From assembly GCA_945889005.1 (NCBI GenBank), contig CAMDBI010000015.1, forward strand, positions 25,362-89,361: a DNA stretch of 64,000 bases, written 5' to 3'. The translations under genes and the position numbers were made by a program. This document shows, piece by piece, positions 34,301 to 43,847 of the stretch. Under the pieces are notes generated by a model that saw nothing but the letters and a program-made list of their open reading frames with translations, had not been told where the DNA came from and searched no databases. The stretch's first letter is position 1; each line of letters starts with the position of its first letter. This DNA is from Bacteroides fragilis (GTDB lineage: Bacteria > Bacteroidota > Bacteroidia > Bacteroidales > DTGW01).

Positions 34301-34905
34301 TATTTCATAGCTCTCGAACGTTCGCCCAAATATCCACCATGGTGTCGTTTGGCATAGTCTTCGGCTGTAAAACCAATCTTTTCCATAAGTAATACTACCA
34401 ATATATCGCCAATTACGGTCATTGTGGTTGTCGATGTAGTTGGGGTCAATCCAAGTGCACAAACTTCTTTAGGATTACCTGTCGAAATTACCACATTGGC
34501 AAATTCTTTAAGTTCACCTTCCAGATTACTGGTAACAAGTATCATTGGAATATTATTTACCAACCTATCGGCCAAATGTACAAGATCGACAATTTCTTTT
34601 GTTTTACCCGAGTTTGAAATAAGAAACAACACATCGTTTTCCTGAAGTACGCCCAAATCGCCATGTTGGGCTTCACTCGGGTGCATAAATATGGCAGGAG
34701 TGCCTGTCGAACTAAATGTTGTAGCTATATTAACAGCTATTTGACCTGCTTTGCCCATTCCACTGGCAACCAGTTTACCTTTTTTTTGATGAACCTGACT
34801 GTAAATAAGCTCCACCGCATTATCGAAAGTATCGTTTACAGGGATATTCAAGACAGCCTCCGCTTCGTGTTGCAACAATTGTTGAATTCTATTTATCGAC
34901 ATCAT
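34300..34905 (-). CDS. KpsF/GutQ-like SIS-domain sugar-phosphate isomerase, no CBS domains
   Basis: 201 residues from the ATG pair 34905/34902 (MMSINRIQQLL); the track's longer start overlaps mnmA. SIS domain of the arabinose-5-phosphate isomerase family: GKLVASGMGKAGQIAVNIATTF (about 45), STGTPAIFMHPSEAQHGDLG, ISNSGKTKEIVDL, and a C-terminal AKRHHGGYLGERS in place of the family's SHPGGALGR. KdsD makes arabinose-5-phosphate for Kdo; whether it does so here is inferred. It lacks the two CBS domains of KdsD/GutQ. Starts 8 bases after the mnmA stop. Confidence 0.85.
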   Translation of the reverse strand: MMSINRIQQLLQHEAEAVLNIPVNDTFDNAVELIYSQVHQKKGKLVASGMGKAGQIAVNIATTFSSTGTPAIFMHPSEAQHGDLGVLQENDVLFLISNSGKTKEIVDLVHLADRLVNNIPMILVTSNLEGELKEFANVVISTGNPKEVCALGLTPTTSTTTMTVIGDILVVLLMEKIGFTAEDYAKRHHGGYLGERSRAMK

Positions 34906-34913
34906 AAGTTTAA

Positions 34914-36092
34914 TTATTCTGTAATCACTCCTGAGCCAATAAGCTCGTCGCCATTGTACCATGCAGCAAATTGACCTGCAGTAATGCTTCGCTGTGGCTG
35001 TTCAAAGTTAATAAAAAGCCCATTGGTCGTTTTCAGAAGAGTCGCCTCTTGTAAAGGCTGCCTATAACGGATCCTGACCATATATTCTTTGCTTTCCCCA
35101 ATATTTAATTGTAAGTCAGAACGAATCCAATGAATATCGTTTTCTTCAATTTTTAATGCCTTTCGAAATAAACCCTGATGATCGTCGCCTTGACCGACAT
35201 ACAATACATTGTTCGTAGTATCTGTACCTATTACATACAGGGGTTTTTCTTTGCCACCAATATTAATTCCCTTGCGCTGACCAATGGTATAATAGTGAGC
35301 ACCTTTGTGCAAACCTACAAATTTACCTTTTTGTGTAATATATTCAAACGGTTTTGCCAATTCGTTTAAATCCGAAACATCGGCTTTTTGTTTATAACAA
35401 TCGGCATCTGCCATTATTTCGATTATTTTTCCTTGCAAAGGTTGCAATTTTTGTTGCAAAAAAGTAGGTAAATCGACCTTACCTACAAAACAAATACCTT
35501 GCGAGTCCTTTCGCTGAGCTGTAGGCAAGCCGAGTTGGTCGGCTATCTTCCGAACTTCAGGCTTTTCGAGGTGTCCGATAGGGAAAAGTGCTTTCGAAAG
35601 CTGCTGCTGCGATAGTTGACACAAAAAATAACTTTGATCTTTATTACCATCGACACCGGCAAGCAATCTGTATTTTCTTTTTCCATCTACAACAACTTCT
35701 TCGCAACGAGCATAATGCCCAGTTGCAATAAAATCGGCCCCAAGCTCGAAAGCTGCCTTGGCAAACACGTCGAATTTCACTTCTCTGTTACACAACACGT
35801 CGGGGTTGGGTGTTCGCCCTTTTTCATATTCGGCAAACATATAATCGACTACACGTTTGCGATAATGTTCACTAAGGTCGACAATTTGAAAAGGTATATC
35901 GAGTTTTCGGGCAACCAGCTCGGCAAAAACCCGATCGTCCTCCCAAGGGCAATCGCCCGAAAGGGTACCGGTAGTGTCGTGCCAATTAATCATGAATAAT
36001 CCGGTAACGTCGTAGCCTTGCTGTTTGAGTAAATATGCTGCAACGCTAGAGTCGACACCTCCCGAAAGTCCGATTACTACTTTTTTGTTCAT
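34914..36092 (-). CDS. mnmA: tRNA-specific 2-thiouridylase
   Basis: 392 residues. Makes s2U34 in tRNA Glu, Gln and Lys using ATP and a sulfur carrier. PP-loop [13 protein letters not shown] (about 9-21), catalytic Cys in [12 protein letters not shown] (about 98), and second cysteine in [10 protein letters not shown] (about 193), and the C-terminal beta domain [11 protein letters not shown]. All expected motifs are there. First in an apparent transcript with the SIS-domain gene. Confidence 0.95.
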   Translation of the reverse strand: MNKKVVIGLSGGVDSSVAAYLLKQQGYDVTGLFMINWHDTTGTLSGDCPWEDDRVFAELVARKLDIPFQIVDLSEHYRKRVVDYMFAEYEKGRTPNPDVLCNREVKFDVFAKAAFELGADFIATGHYARCEEVVVDGKRKYRLLAGVDGNKDQSYFLCQLSQQQLSKALFPIGHLEKPEVRKIADQLGLPTAQRKDSQGICFVGKVDLPTFLQQKLQPLQGKIIEIMADADCYKQKADVSDLNELAKPFEYITQKGKFVGLHKGAHYYTIGQRKGINIGGKEKPLYVIGTDTTNNVLYVGQGDDHQGLFRKALKIEENDIHWIRSDLQLNIGESKEYMVRIRYRQPLQEATLLKTTNGLFINFEQPQRSITAGQFAAWYNGDELIGSGVITE

Positions 36093-36096
36093 GCGA

Positions 36097-36128
36097 CAAA
36101 TATAAAAACAATTATACGCTTATTTCAA
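36097..36128 (-). promoter_or_regulatory. promoter directly before mnmA
   Basis: Minus strand: TTG (plus 36126-36128), 21 bases, TATATTTG (36097-36104), then only 4 bases to the ATG at 36092. Transcription would begin at or very near the ATG, so the message may be leaderless. Confidence 0.45.
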
Positions 36129-36148
36129 AAAAGTATTTTTTGTGGTTT

Positions 36149-37591
36149 TTATTTTGGAAACTCTATCGTAAAAGTAGTTCCTACATTTACTTCACTTTCG
36201 ACAGTAATTTGGCTGTCGTTCAATTTCAAAAACTCATTACAGATCATCAAACCCATGCCCGACCCAACCTCGTTATTAGTCCCACGTGTCGACTGAATTT
36301 TGACTGTTTTAAAAAGCATATTTATTGTTTCATTAGACATCCCAACGCCATCGTCTTTTATACTAAATACAATTTTTGAATCTTTTTCTATAGATTTCAA
36401 CCAAATAGAACCTCCAGCCGAAGTATATTTCAGAGCATTGTTAATCAAATTGCGAATTACTGTAATTATTAGATCTCTATCAACAAATATTTTGTGATTT
36501 ATGTCAACTTCATTAACAATATAAATCTTTTTTTCAATAAAATTTGGAGTATACAAGTTAACTATCTCATCAACAATGTCGAATATTTTAACCTCTTTTT
36601 TTGAAACTTGTATTGAATTCATTTGAGTTTTAGACCATACCAAAAGGTTGTTGACAAACTTATTGAGGTTATCTGCTGAATTATAAAATGCATAAATAAA
36701 TTTTTTAACTTTATCGGGACTCATTTCCAAATATTTACTTTTCAAATACTCGGCCGAAACATATAGAGAACCAATAGGCCCTTTAAGGTCATGCGAAACA
36801 ATCGAAAAAAATTTCAGTTTAGTATTATTAGCCTCAATCAAACGTTCTTTTAAAACAGACGCAACCGACAAATTGTTGTTCAGTTCGTTGTTCAATTGCA
36901 TCAATTGTTCTTTTTGTTGTTCAATTTCCTCATTCGACGATTCCAATTGATCAATATATTCATTAATCCGTATCTCATATTTGTTATTAATCGATTGCAG
37001 ATAATACAATACGGCATGAACAAAAACAAAAACAGTAAGAAATGCCATTTTATATTGCAACTGAAATTCCCGAAGAACTAGCAAATCTCCATAGGGTAAT
37101 TTGGAAAATGAAATAATTAGATTGTCGAGCACCAACACCAACACAATATAAAATATAACTATAAATACATAGATGTAATTTTTAATATCTGCTCTAAACA
37201 CAATTGCTCCAGTAATCGAATACAATAGCAACATAATGGGCGAAAACCTGATTTCAGAATAAGTATAGGTTCCTAAAAATATAGGTAATACAACTGTAAT
37301 CAAAGCAGGAACAATAACCAGACTTATTCTTGTAATTAAATGCCAACTTTTATAAGAAAACCAAAAATTGAAACACCACATAAACATCATTACTATTAGC
37401 AACTGGTCGGTTAAAGTAAATTCAATACCATGAAAGAATTTAACAATGCCTGTAATAAACATGTTAAACCCAATCATTAATACCGAAATTAAATTAATTC
37501 TGTTGGCTAAAACAATTTGACGGTTATCAGCTTTTAGATTAGTATTATCTATACCTAAATAAGATACTTTTATCCAAAGTTTCTTCAACAT
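36149..37591 (-). CDS. sensor histidine kinase with membrane domain
   Basis: 480 residues. Five or six predicted membrane segments in the first 200 residues, a coiled coil (about 205-255), then HisKA FFSIVSHDLKGPIGSLY with the phosphoacceptor His (about 268) and HATPase motifs VIRNLINNALKYT (N box), SIKDDGVGMS (G1) and GSGMGLMICNEFL (G2). Canonical, active-looking kinase. Last gene of the Crp-REC-kinase set, 27 bases after the REC gene, which is its likely partner. Faces the chemotaxis cluster. Confidence 0.92.
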   Translation of the reverse strand: MLKKLWIKVSYLGIDNTNLKADNRQIVLANRINLISVLMIGFNMFITGIVKFFHGIEFTLTDQLLIVMMFMWCFNFWFSYKSWHLITRISLVIVPALITVVLPIFLGTYTYSEIRFSPIMLLLYSITGAIVFRADIKNYIYVFIVIFYIVLVLVLDNLIISFSKLPYGDLLVLREFQLQYKMAFLTVFVFVHAVLYYLQSINNKYEIRINEYIDQLESSNEEIEQQKEQLMQLNNELNNNLSVASVLKERLIEANNTKLKFFSIVSHDLKGPIGSLYVSAEYLKSKYLEMSPDKVKKFIYAFYNSADNLNKFVNNLLVWSKTQMNSIQVSKKEVKIFDIVDEIVNLYTPNFIEKKIYIVNEVDINHKIFVDRDLIITVIRNLINNALKYTSAGGSIWLKSIEKDSKIVFSIKDDGVGMSNETINMLFKTVKIQSTRGTNNEVGSGMGLMICNEFLKLNDSQITVESEVNVGTTFTIEFPK

Positions 37592-37618
37592 ATACTTTAT
37601 TAAACTATTAATATATAT

Positions 37619-37993
37619 TTATTGGATATTCTCAGATAAAATCATAGTAAGTTTTTCAATAGAAAAAGGCTTGGTAAACACCATATCAAAGCCTGTTTCT
37701 TTGAAATCTTCAAAGAGCAATTTAGGATTGTAAGCCGTTAGAGCAATTACTTTTACTGTTTTTTTTGAAGTAGGTAAAGTATCGCGAATGGCTTTTATCG
37801 TCTCAAAACCGTTCATAACCGGCATTTCAATATCCATAAAAACACAATCAAAATCATTGGCTTGTATCAGTTCTAAGGCTTGTTTTCCATTTTCGGCTTC
37901 CATCGATAGATGACCTAACTTTCTGATCATTTCTTTTAAAATAAATCTATTGACAATAATATCATCAACTATTAATATATTAAGTATATTCAT
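37619..37993 (-). CDS. single-domain response regulator
   Basis: 124 residues, REC domain only. Acidic pair DD at about 10, phosphoacceptor in FDCVFMDIEMPVMNG (Asp about 53), T/S in ALTAYN and Lys in FTKPF (about 109). No output domain. Between the Crp-like gene (22 bases) and the kinase gene (27 bases). Confidence 0.92.
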   Translation of the reverse strand: MNILNILIVDDIIVNRFILKEMIRKLGHLSMEAENGKQALELIQANDFDCVFMDIEMPVMNGFETIKAIRDTLPTSKKTVKVIALTAYNPKLLFEDFKETGFDMVFTKPFSIEKLTMILSENIQ

Positions 37994-38015
37994 ATTACAT
38001 TTTAATTTACAAATT

Positions 38016-38699
38016 CTAACCCAATTCGCTAAGAGTTTTCACGATCTTCATACTCTTAATTTCTATTTCATTTTCGTAAACTTCAATAATTTTATCGTTT
38101 TTAAATTCTGTTAAAGTTCTAATAAAACTTTCTTTTGTAGTACCAGCAAGCTCTGCAAGTTCCTTACGAGTCAACGGAAGCTCAAACCGTACTTTTTTAT
38201 ATATAACTTCTGAGAAATACAACAAAACATCTGCAATACGACCAGGCAATTGCTTGTGAGTTTGTGCAATTAATCTATTAAATATATACAAACCCTTTGT
38301 ACTAATATTACTTACCAATTTCTCGGCAAATTCTCCATTAGTCTTAATTAGATTTTTAAACGTATTTAGATCAACATATATAATTTCTGTAGGAACAACA
38401 GCAGCCCCCGAATATTCGTGAATTTCGGAACCAAAAGTTGACATGAGTCCAATAAAAGTATTTTCGGTTGCAAGTTTCAATATAACAGTCTTTCCCATTC
38501 TACCTTCTTTATATATCTTCACCATCCCACTTTTTACAAACATTAAATGCGATGTTCGAGTATTTTGAAGAAAAATTGTGTCGCGCCGATTATAACGAAC
38601 TGTATTGCTATTTCTTTGAACAATAGCCAACTCTTCTTCACTTAAAAACGAGAAGAAATCAAAACCTTTTTCATTCAAATCAGTATGAAGACTATTCAT
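38016..38699 (-). CDS. Crp/Fnr-family transcription regulator
   Basis: 227 residues. N-terminal cyclic-nucleotide-type beta roll (about 20-130, e.g. TSHLMFVKSGMVKIYKEGR) and a C-terminal winged HTH, LPLTRKELAELAGTTKESFIRTLTEFKNDKII (about 172-205). No FNR-type cysteine cluster, so probably not an oxygen sensor. First gene of the minus-strand set and divergent from the chemotaxis cluster. Ligand unknown. Confidence 0.9.
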   Translation of the reverse strand: MNSLHTDLNEKGFDFFSFLSEEELAIVQRNSNTVRYNRRDTIFLQNTRTSHLMFVKSGMVKIYKEGRMGKTVILKLATENTFIGLMSTFGSEIHEYSGAAVVPTEIIYVDLNTFKNLIKTNGEFAEKLVSNISTKGLYIFNRLIAQTHKQLPGRIADVLLYFSEVIYKKVRFELPLTRKELAELAGTTKESFIRTLTEFKNDKIIEVYENEIEIKSMKIVKTLSELG

Positions 38700-38832
38700 A
38701 TTTGCATTATAAAATTGTCTATTATATAAATTTAAATATTTTTTTCTAGAACAATGTTAAAGATAGGAAAAAAAATCACACAAATGATTTAAATCACCAT
38801 TTTTTGGTATTTAATGTCACTTAGTATAATAT

Positions 38833-38862
38833 TTGTAAAGTTTTCTTTTTTTTCTACATTTA
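38833..38862 (+). promoter_or_regulatory. promoter of the chemotaxis cluster
   Basis: TTG (38833), exactly 19 bases, TACATTTA (38855-38862), matching the Bacteroidetes consensus except the final base. Gives a start at about 38869, 9 bases before the ATG at 38878. Confidence 0.5.
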
Positions 38863-38877
38863 ATTTATAATATTGTA

Positions 38878-39270
38878 ATGCAATTAATGCAAACAATGGA
38901 AACAAAAAATAAGACAATTTTAGTCATAGACGATTCAACTACAAATGTAGTTTTACTTGAGGCAATATTTATTGAGAAGGGCTATTCAATAGACAAAGCA
39001 TTGAATGCAAAAGATGCATTTATGTTGATTGAAAAAAACACACCAGATTTAATACTTTTAGATTTATTAATGCCCCGATACAATGGATTTGATTTTCTGA
39101 AAGAAATTAAATCCAATAACAAAACTAACCAAATACCTGTAATTGTGATTTCAGCAGTAACAGATAATGATAATATAAAGAAAACAATGGAATTAGGTGC
39201 AAGTTATTTTTTAAAAAAACCTATCGACATACCCCATTTAGTAGAAATGGCTGAAAAAATTTTAAATTAA
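38878..39270 (+). CDS. single-domain response regulator, first gene of the chemotaxis cluster
   Basis: 130 residues. REC domain: DDS at about 17-19, Asp in LILLDLLMPRYNGF (about 62), Ser in VISAVTD and Lys in LKKPID (about 114). Three in-frame ATGs (38878, 38887, 38896) lie near the start; the domain would fit any. Different in sequence from the CheY at 41401 so it is a second regulator. Gap of 18 bases to the next gene. Confidence 0.9.
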   Translation: MQLMQTMETKNKTILVIDDSTTNVVLLEAIFIEKGYSIDKALNAKDAFMLIEKNTPDLILLDLLMPRYNGFDFLKEIKSNNKTNQIPVIVISAVTDNDNIKKTMELGASYFLKKPIDIPHLVEMAEKILN

Positions 39271-39288
39271 CCTTTTTATTTATTGAGA

Positions 39289-41049
39289 ATGACCCAAGCA
39301 GAAAAGGAAAAAAACTACATAGACACTCTACTCAACGCCATCTCCACCAACGATGCCATTGAGGTATTCAATTTAATAGATCATAAAATCATTAAATTAC
39401 TTGAATGCTCTACCGAAGATTTCATGTTGTTAAATGCTGAATTTAAAAATTATTTTAAAGATTATAAACACATTAATACCACAGCAAAAAACCTATCTGA
39501 AACATTCTCTAAACTTCTCAATGAAGAAACAATTGGTAAAGTAGACGCTAATTTTGACAATATTGAAGATCAGATTAAATCTCATATAGAGGGCTTACAA
39601 TTTAACCTCTCAATAATTAATACACTTACCCAAAAACACACAAATAACTTTCTTTTAATAAATAATATTAAACAAAATTTTTCGAGTCTCAAATTATTGA
39701 TTGCAAGCTTAAAACTAGGCGACACATCAAACCCAACCACTTCATCTACAATCGATACATCTATAAACGAAATAAAACTGACAATATCTTTACTCGAAAA
39801 CCAAAATGAAAAATTAAAAATTCAATTATCAGAAATAGTATCGAGTCTTAAATCGTTTCAATTAAAAGACCAGCAATCGGCAATAGAATTGGCGCACAAT
39901 AGCTTTTTACAAATAAAAGAAATATCTGTAAAAGCACCATCAATTACAGAATTAATTAAAGAATTTTCAAGTTCTTGTTCAACACGAATCGAGAAAATAA
40001 TTACCAATCTACAATACAATGATATTATTCGACAAAAAATTGAGCATATTCAACGATCGCACAAAGACATACTATGCGAACTAAACAATCTGATTGAAAA
40101 CGAAGGAAAACTTAGTATAATCCATAACAAAGTAAAAGTATTTTTTAAAATACGTGATATTGCAGGTTTACAAGCTGCCCAATTACTACATGCCAATTTA
40201 CAATATCAATCTGCCATTTCAGAAATAAACAGCGACTTAGATCTTATTGGTTCTGAAATGATTTCAATATCAAAACAAAGTAACTTACTTTTTAGTAATA
40301 ATAGCGACAATTTGCCCATAAATGATTTTCAAAAATCGCTCAATTCAATTTTACAACTAGTAAATACCGATTTAAAAATCGATTCATCAAGTATCTCAAA
40401 GCTCCATCTATCAATAGACGAATTTAATGAACAAATAAACAATGCAGTAAAAGCTATCAACGATTTAGCGATTATTATTCTTAATTATGTAGATAATGTT
40501 AAGAAAAAAGAAATAAGCCAAACCGACAAGAACAATTTAGATCTAATTTCCAATCTTATTAAAGAAATAAACCTTGCGGTCGTTCAAGTACCCATCTCAG
40601 ATGAACAAAAAATAATTGAATTAAAAGAATTTTCTTCAGGAATAAAAAAGAACCTAGACGAAACCATTCAATTTGTCAATAACCTAATAAAAGATACCCA
40701 ACCTTTATATATTGAAGAAAAAAACTTAATAGTTGGTGTTAGTCTCGAATTGAAGAGCTCAATAAAAAGAGTTAAATATTATGAACTATTTGAAGAGGTC
40801 TGCGACGATATTATAGATAAATTAAACCAATTGAATTTAAAATTAAATTATGGTCGCGAAATCGAAAGTCCTATAACTCGAGAAGAAAATTTGGCAAAGC
40901 TCAAATCGAGATATACCATGGAGAGCGAACATTTAATCCACGACCATTTGGCAAACAATATTGTTGATGTTACACAGTCTGAAGCAACACTTTTAGGATT
41001 AATTGAACAAAAAACAGACGAAGATGATGACAATTTAGAATTATTTTAA
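39289..41049 (+). CDS. large helical protein with CheZ-like DxxxQ motif (candidate phosphatase)
   Basis: 586 residues from ATG 39289 (track start is a TTG). No signal peptide, no membrane segment; long amphipathic helices throughout, N-terminal about 1-150 and C-terminal about 250-560. The motif LQYNDIIRQKIEHIQ at residues 241-255 has Asp245 and Gln249 spaced as Asp143/Gln147 in CheZ (D-x-x-x-Q), and resembles the LQFQD-xx-RQ helices of some chemotaxis-associated proteins. No CheZ, CheC or CheX is otherwise encoded here, so it could remove phosphate from CheY or from the adjacent REC proteins. The rest of CheZ, including its CheY-binding tail, is not recognisable. C-terminus is acidic (EDDDNLELF). 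Confidence 0.55.
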   Translation: MTQAEKEKNYIDTLLNAISTNDAIEVFNLIDHKIIKLLECSTEDFMLLNAEFKNYFKDYKHINTTAKNLSETFSKLLNEETIGKVDANFDNIEDQIKSHIEGLQFNLSIINTLTQKHTNNFLLINNIKQNFSSLKLLIASLKLGDTSNPTTSSTIDTSINEIKLTISLLENQNEKLKIQLSEIVSSLKSFQLKDQQSAIELAHNSFLQIKEISVKAPSITELIKEFSSSCSTRIEKIITNLQYNDIIRQKIEHIQRSHKDILCELNNLIENEGKLSIIHNKVKVFFKIRDIAGLQAAQLLHANLQYQSAISEINSDLDLIGSEMISISKQSNLLFSNNSDNLPINDFQKSLNSILQLVNTDLKIDSSSISKLHLSIDEFNEQINNAVKAINDLAIIILNYVDNVKKKEISQTDKNNLDLISNLIKEINLAVVQVPISDEQKIIELKEFSSGIKKNLDETIQFVNNLIKDTQPLYIEEKNLIVGVSLELKSSIKRVKYYELFEEVCDDIIDKLNQLNLKLNYGREIESPITREENLAKLKSRYTMESEHLIHDHLANNIVDVTQSEATLLGLIEQKTDEDDDNLELF

Positions 41050-41079
41050 TAACTTTAAATTGAAAATAAAAGAATACTA

Positions 41080-41382
41080 ATGGATAAAAAATTAACAAAA
41101 ATATCGATCAATTCTGATAATGAAGAAGTTCATGTTGTCATAGAAAGAGATTTCTCTATCAACAACATAGAACAAGTAAAAGTAGAATTGACAGAAATAC
41201 TAAATAAACACGATAAAATTACATTAGAATTAAAAGAAATTGAAAATTTCGATTTAACATCGATACAATTGTTATATTCTTTAAAAAAGCTTGAAAAGAA
41301 AGAAATAAAGATCAAATCGAAAATAAAAGACGATTTGAATAATATATTAGTCAATTCAGGATTTAAAGAGCTTATAAATTAA
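41080..41382 (+). CDS. STAS-domain protein
   Basis: 100 residues, single STAS-type alpha/beta domain: first strand VHVVIERDFSINN, strand KITLELKEIE then the loop NFDLTSIQLLYSLKK, which corresponds to the phosphorylatable Ser/Thr loop of anti-sigma antagonists (Thr/Ser at about 65-66). Short C-terminal helix IKDDLNNILVNSGF. Similar lone STAS proteins occur in chemotaxis operons. Role unclear: possibly a scaffold or partner switch for the next genes. Gap of 30 bases before and 18 bases after. Confidence 0.7.
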   Translation: MDKKLTKISINSDNEEVHVVIERDFSINNIEQVKVELTEILNKHDKITLELKEIENFDLTSIQLLYSLKKLEKKEIKIKSKIKDDLNNILVNSGFKELIN

Positions 41383-41400
41383 CAGTATAATAAAACAACC

Positions 41401-41766
41401 ATGGCAAAAACAATTTTAATTGTAGACGACTCAGAAAGTATCAGAGAAGTAGTTAGTTTTACTTTAGAAAACGAAGGTTACAAGGTGCTTGTAGGAGTTG
41501 ATGGTAAAGATGCCCTTAAGTTTTTAACAGGCGATGAGATAGATTTAGTCATTACAGACCTTCATATGCCTGTAATGGATGGTATCGAGCTTATTAAAGA
41601 AATTAGAGCATTAGATAAATATTCGCGAGTGCCCATATTATTTTTAACAACCGAATCGCAGGCAGCTAAAAAAATAGAAGCCAAAGAAGCTGGAGCAACA
41701 GGATGGATTATCAAACCATTTGTTCCTGCAAAACTTATTGCAGCAATCAATAAAGTAATCCGTTAA
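41401..41766 (+). CDS. cheY: chemotaxis response regulator CheY
   Basis: 121 residues. REC domain with DDSESIREV (Asp about 9-10), phosphoacceptor in LVITDLHMPVMDG (about 53), T/S in LFLTTES (about 83) and Lys in IIKPF (about 105). Overlaps the cheA start by one base (TAATG), so it is probably the CheA target. Confidence 0.93.
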   Translation: MAKTILIVDDSESIREVVSFTLENEGYKVLVGVDGKDALKFLTGDEIDLVITDLHMPVMDGIELIKEIRALDKYSRVPILFLTTESQAAKKIEAKEAGATGWIIKPFVPAKLIAAINKVIR

Positions 41767-43847
41767 TGGAAAATTTTAAGCTTAAATTCATCGAAGAGGC
41801 TACCGAGCACATCAATGAACTTGAAAAAACATTGTTAGATCTTGAGAAATTTCCCAACGACAAACAACTCATTGAGAAGGTTTTTAGGGCAATGCATTCA
41901 CTTAAGGGAGGTGGAGCTATGTTTGGTTTCGATCAAATTAGCGAATATACTCACAACCTCGAATCATTGTACGATTATGTTCGTAATGGTCAAATGGAAC
42001 TAACCAAAAATCTTTTTGACGTTACATTGGCTTCTGTAGACCATTTAACAAATCTTTTAGACGAAAGTAAATCAGAAACTTCCGCTACTAAAAAAAGACA
42101 TAGTGAACTAACCTCTCAAATAGATGAAATAATTAAGCGAAAAAAAAGTGGATTACAAGAAGAAAAAAACAATTTAAAAACAGCCGTTACTGATATAGTT
42201 GAAATATCCGGTAAAGAAAAACAATCAACATATTATATACACTTTATACCTAATATTGATATTTTTGACAACGGAACAAACCCTTTGTTTTTGCTCGACG
42301 AACTTACCGCTCTTGGCAAAACCATTGTCATACCTAATATGTCTAAGGTTGAAGGATTTCATAGTTTAAATCCCTGTAACTGCTATACCAGTTGGGAAAT
42401 ATTTCTTTCCACAACTCACGATATTAATTCAATTACCGATATTTTTATTTTTGTTGAAGACGATTGCACCATAGATATCCACAAGCTTAGCGACACCAAT
42501 CTTTTAGATATTCCTTTATTTATTGAAAAAATAAATAGCCTACGAAGTGAAACAAAAGATATTGGAATAAATGAAATTGAACTTTTTATTGGGCAATTAA
42601 AAATTGTTACCCCAACTGTAGTAAAAGAAAAAAAACAAGAAGAAAAAAATCAAGGAGCCGCACCTAAAGAAAATATGATATCGAGTATCAGGGTTTCATC
42701 AGAAAAACTCGACAATCTTATGAATTTAGTAAGTGAACTTGTTACAACTCAGGCCCGCCTCACCATGTACGCCGAAAACGATAGCGCGCCCGAGCTAATA
42801 GCTATTGGAGAGAATGTTCAAAAACTATCGCGACAATTGCGCGACATTGCATTCAGCATAGTACTCATACCCATCGAAAACCTTTTAACACGTTTTCAAC
42901 GTTTGGTAAGAGATCTATCGCAAGAACTGAAAAAAGATGTCGTCTTCATTACCGAAGGTACAGATACCGAACTCGACAAAACTATCATTGAGAATCTTAC
43001 AGATCCTCTTATGCATATACTCCGAAATAGCCTCGACCATGGAATTGAATCGCCAGAAATACGAGAAAAACTTGGAAAGCCCAAACAAGGTACTATTACT
43101 TTAAAAGCATTTTACTCAGGAGCAAATGTACATATCCAAATTAGCGACGACGGTTCAGGAATTGACTCCGAAAAGGTTCGCCAGAAAGCAATTAGCAAAG
43201 GGCTAATATCGGCAGATACCATTTTAACTCAAAAAGAAATACTTGATATTATATTCCTGCCCGGATTTTCAACAGCTACCAATATAACCGATGTATCGGG
43301 TCGAGGTGTTGGAATGGATGTAGTTCGTCGAAAAATTGCAGATATTAGAGGCGAGGTCGAAATTGAATCGAAAGTTAAACATGGAACAACACTTACAATC
43401 AAACTACCTCTAACACTTTCTATTATTGATGGTTTGCAAGTTAAAGTGAATGATGTTTATTATATAATACCATTAACTTCGGTCGACAAAATATATGCTG
43501 CCGATCACAACAAAGTATATGGAACATTCAACAATCTTATAATACTCGATGGTCAACAATTGCCTTTTTTCTATTTACGCGACGAATTTGAAATAAACGA
43601 GAATACTATTGAAAATGAACAAATAGTTGTTGTCCGATACGAAGACAAACGTATTGGATTGGTTGTTGATAGTGTAGTTGGCGAATATCAGGCAGTTTTA
43701 AAGCCATTGGGAAAATATTATAAAAATCAAGAAATTATTTCAGGTGCAACCATTCTTGGCGATGGTACCATTGCTCTTGTTATAGATACCAATAAAGCAA
43801 TTAAATTCTTTTCACAAAAATACCTATCTTCGGAGGAAAAAAAATGA
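41766..43847 (+). CDS. cheA: chemotaxis histidine kinase CheA
   Basis: 693 residues. P1 with the phosphoacceptor in HSLKGGGAMFGFDQISEYTHNLE (about 45), P3 dimerisation SEKLDNLMNLVSELVTTQARLT (about 315), P4 kinase with TDPLMHILRNSLDHGIES (N box), IQISDDGSGID (G1) and GRGVGMDVVRRKI (G2), and P5 CheW-like regulatory domain (about 555-693). The region between P1 and P3 holds a long acidic/beta segment (about 130-300) which may be P2. Overlaps cheY by 1 base and cheW by 4 (ATGA). Confidence 0.95.
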   Translation: MENFKLKFIEEATEHINELEKTLLDLEKFPNDKQLIEKVFRAMHSLKGGGAMFGFDQISEYTHNLESLYDYVRNGQMELTKNLFDVTLASVDHLTNLLDESKSETSATKKRHSELTSQIDEIIKRKKSGLQEEKNNLKTAVTDIVEISGKEKQSTYYIHFIPNIDIFDNGTNPLFLLDELTALGKTIVIPNMSKVEGFHSLNPCNCYTSWEIFLSTTHDINSITDIFIFVEDDCTIDIHKLSDTNLLDIPLFIEKINSLRSETKDIGINEIELFIGQLKIVTPTVVKEKKQEEKNQGAAPKENMISSIRVSSEKLDNLMNLVSELVTTQARLTMYAENDSAPELIAIGENVQKLSRQLRDIAFSIVLIPIENLLTRFQRLVRDLSQELKKDVVFITEGTDTELDKTIIENLTDPLMHILRNSLDHGIESPEIREKLGKPKQGTITLKAFYSGANVHIQISDDGSGIDSEKVRQKAISKGLISADTILTQKEILDIIFLPGFSTATNITDVSGRGVGMDVVRRKIADIRGEVEIESKVKHGTTLTIKLPLTLSIIDGLQVKVNDVYYIIPLTSVDKIYAADHNKVYGTFNNLIILDGQQLPFFYLRDEFEINENTIENEQIVVVRYEDKRIGLVVDSVVGEYQAVLKPLGKYYKNQEIISGATILGDGTIALVIDTNKAIKFFSQKYLSSEEKK

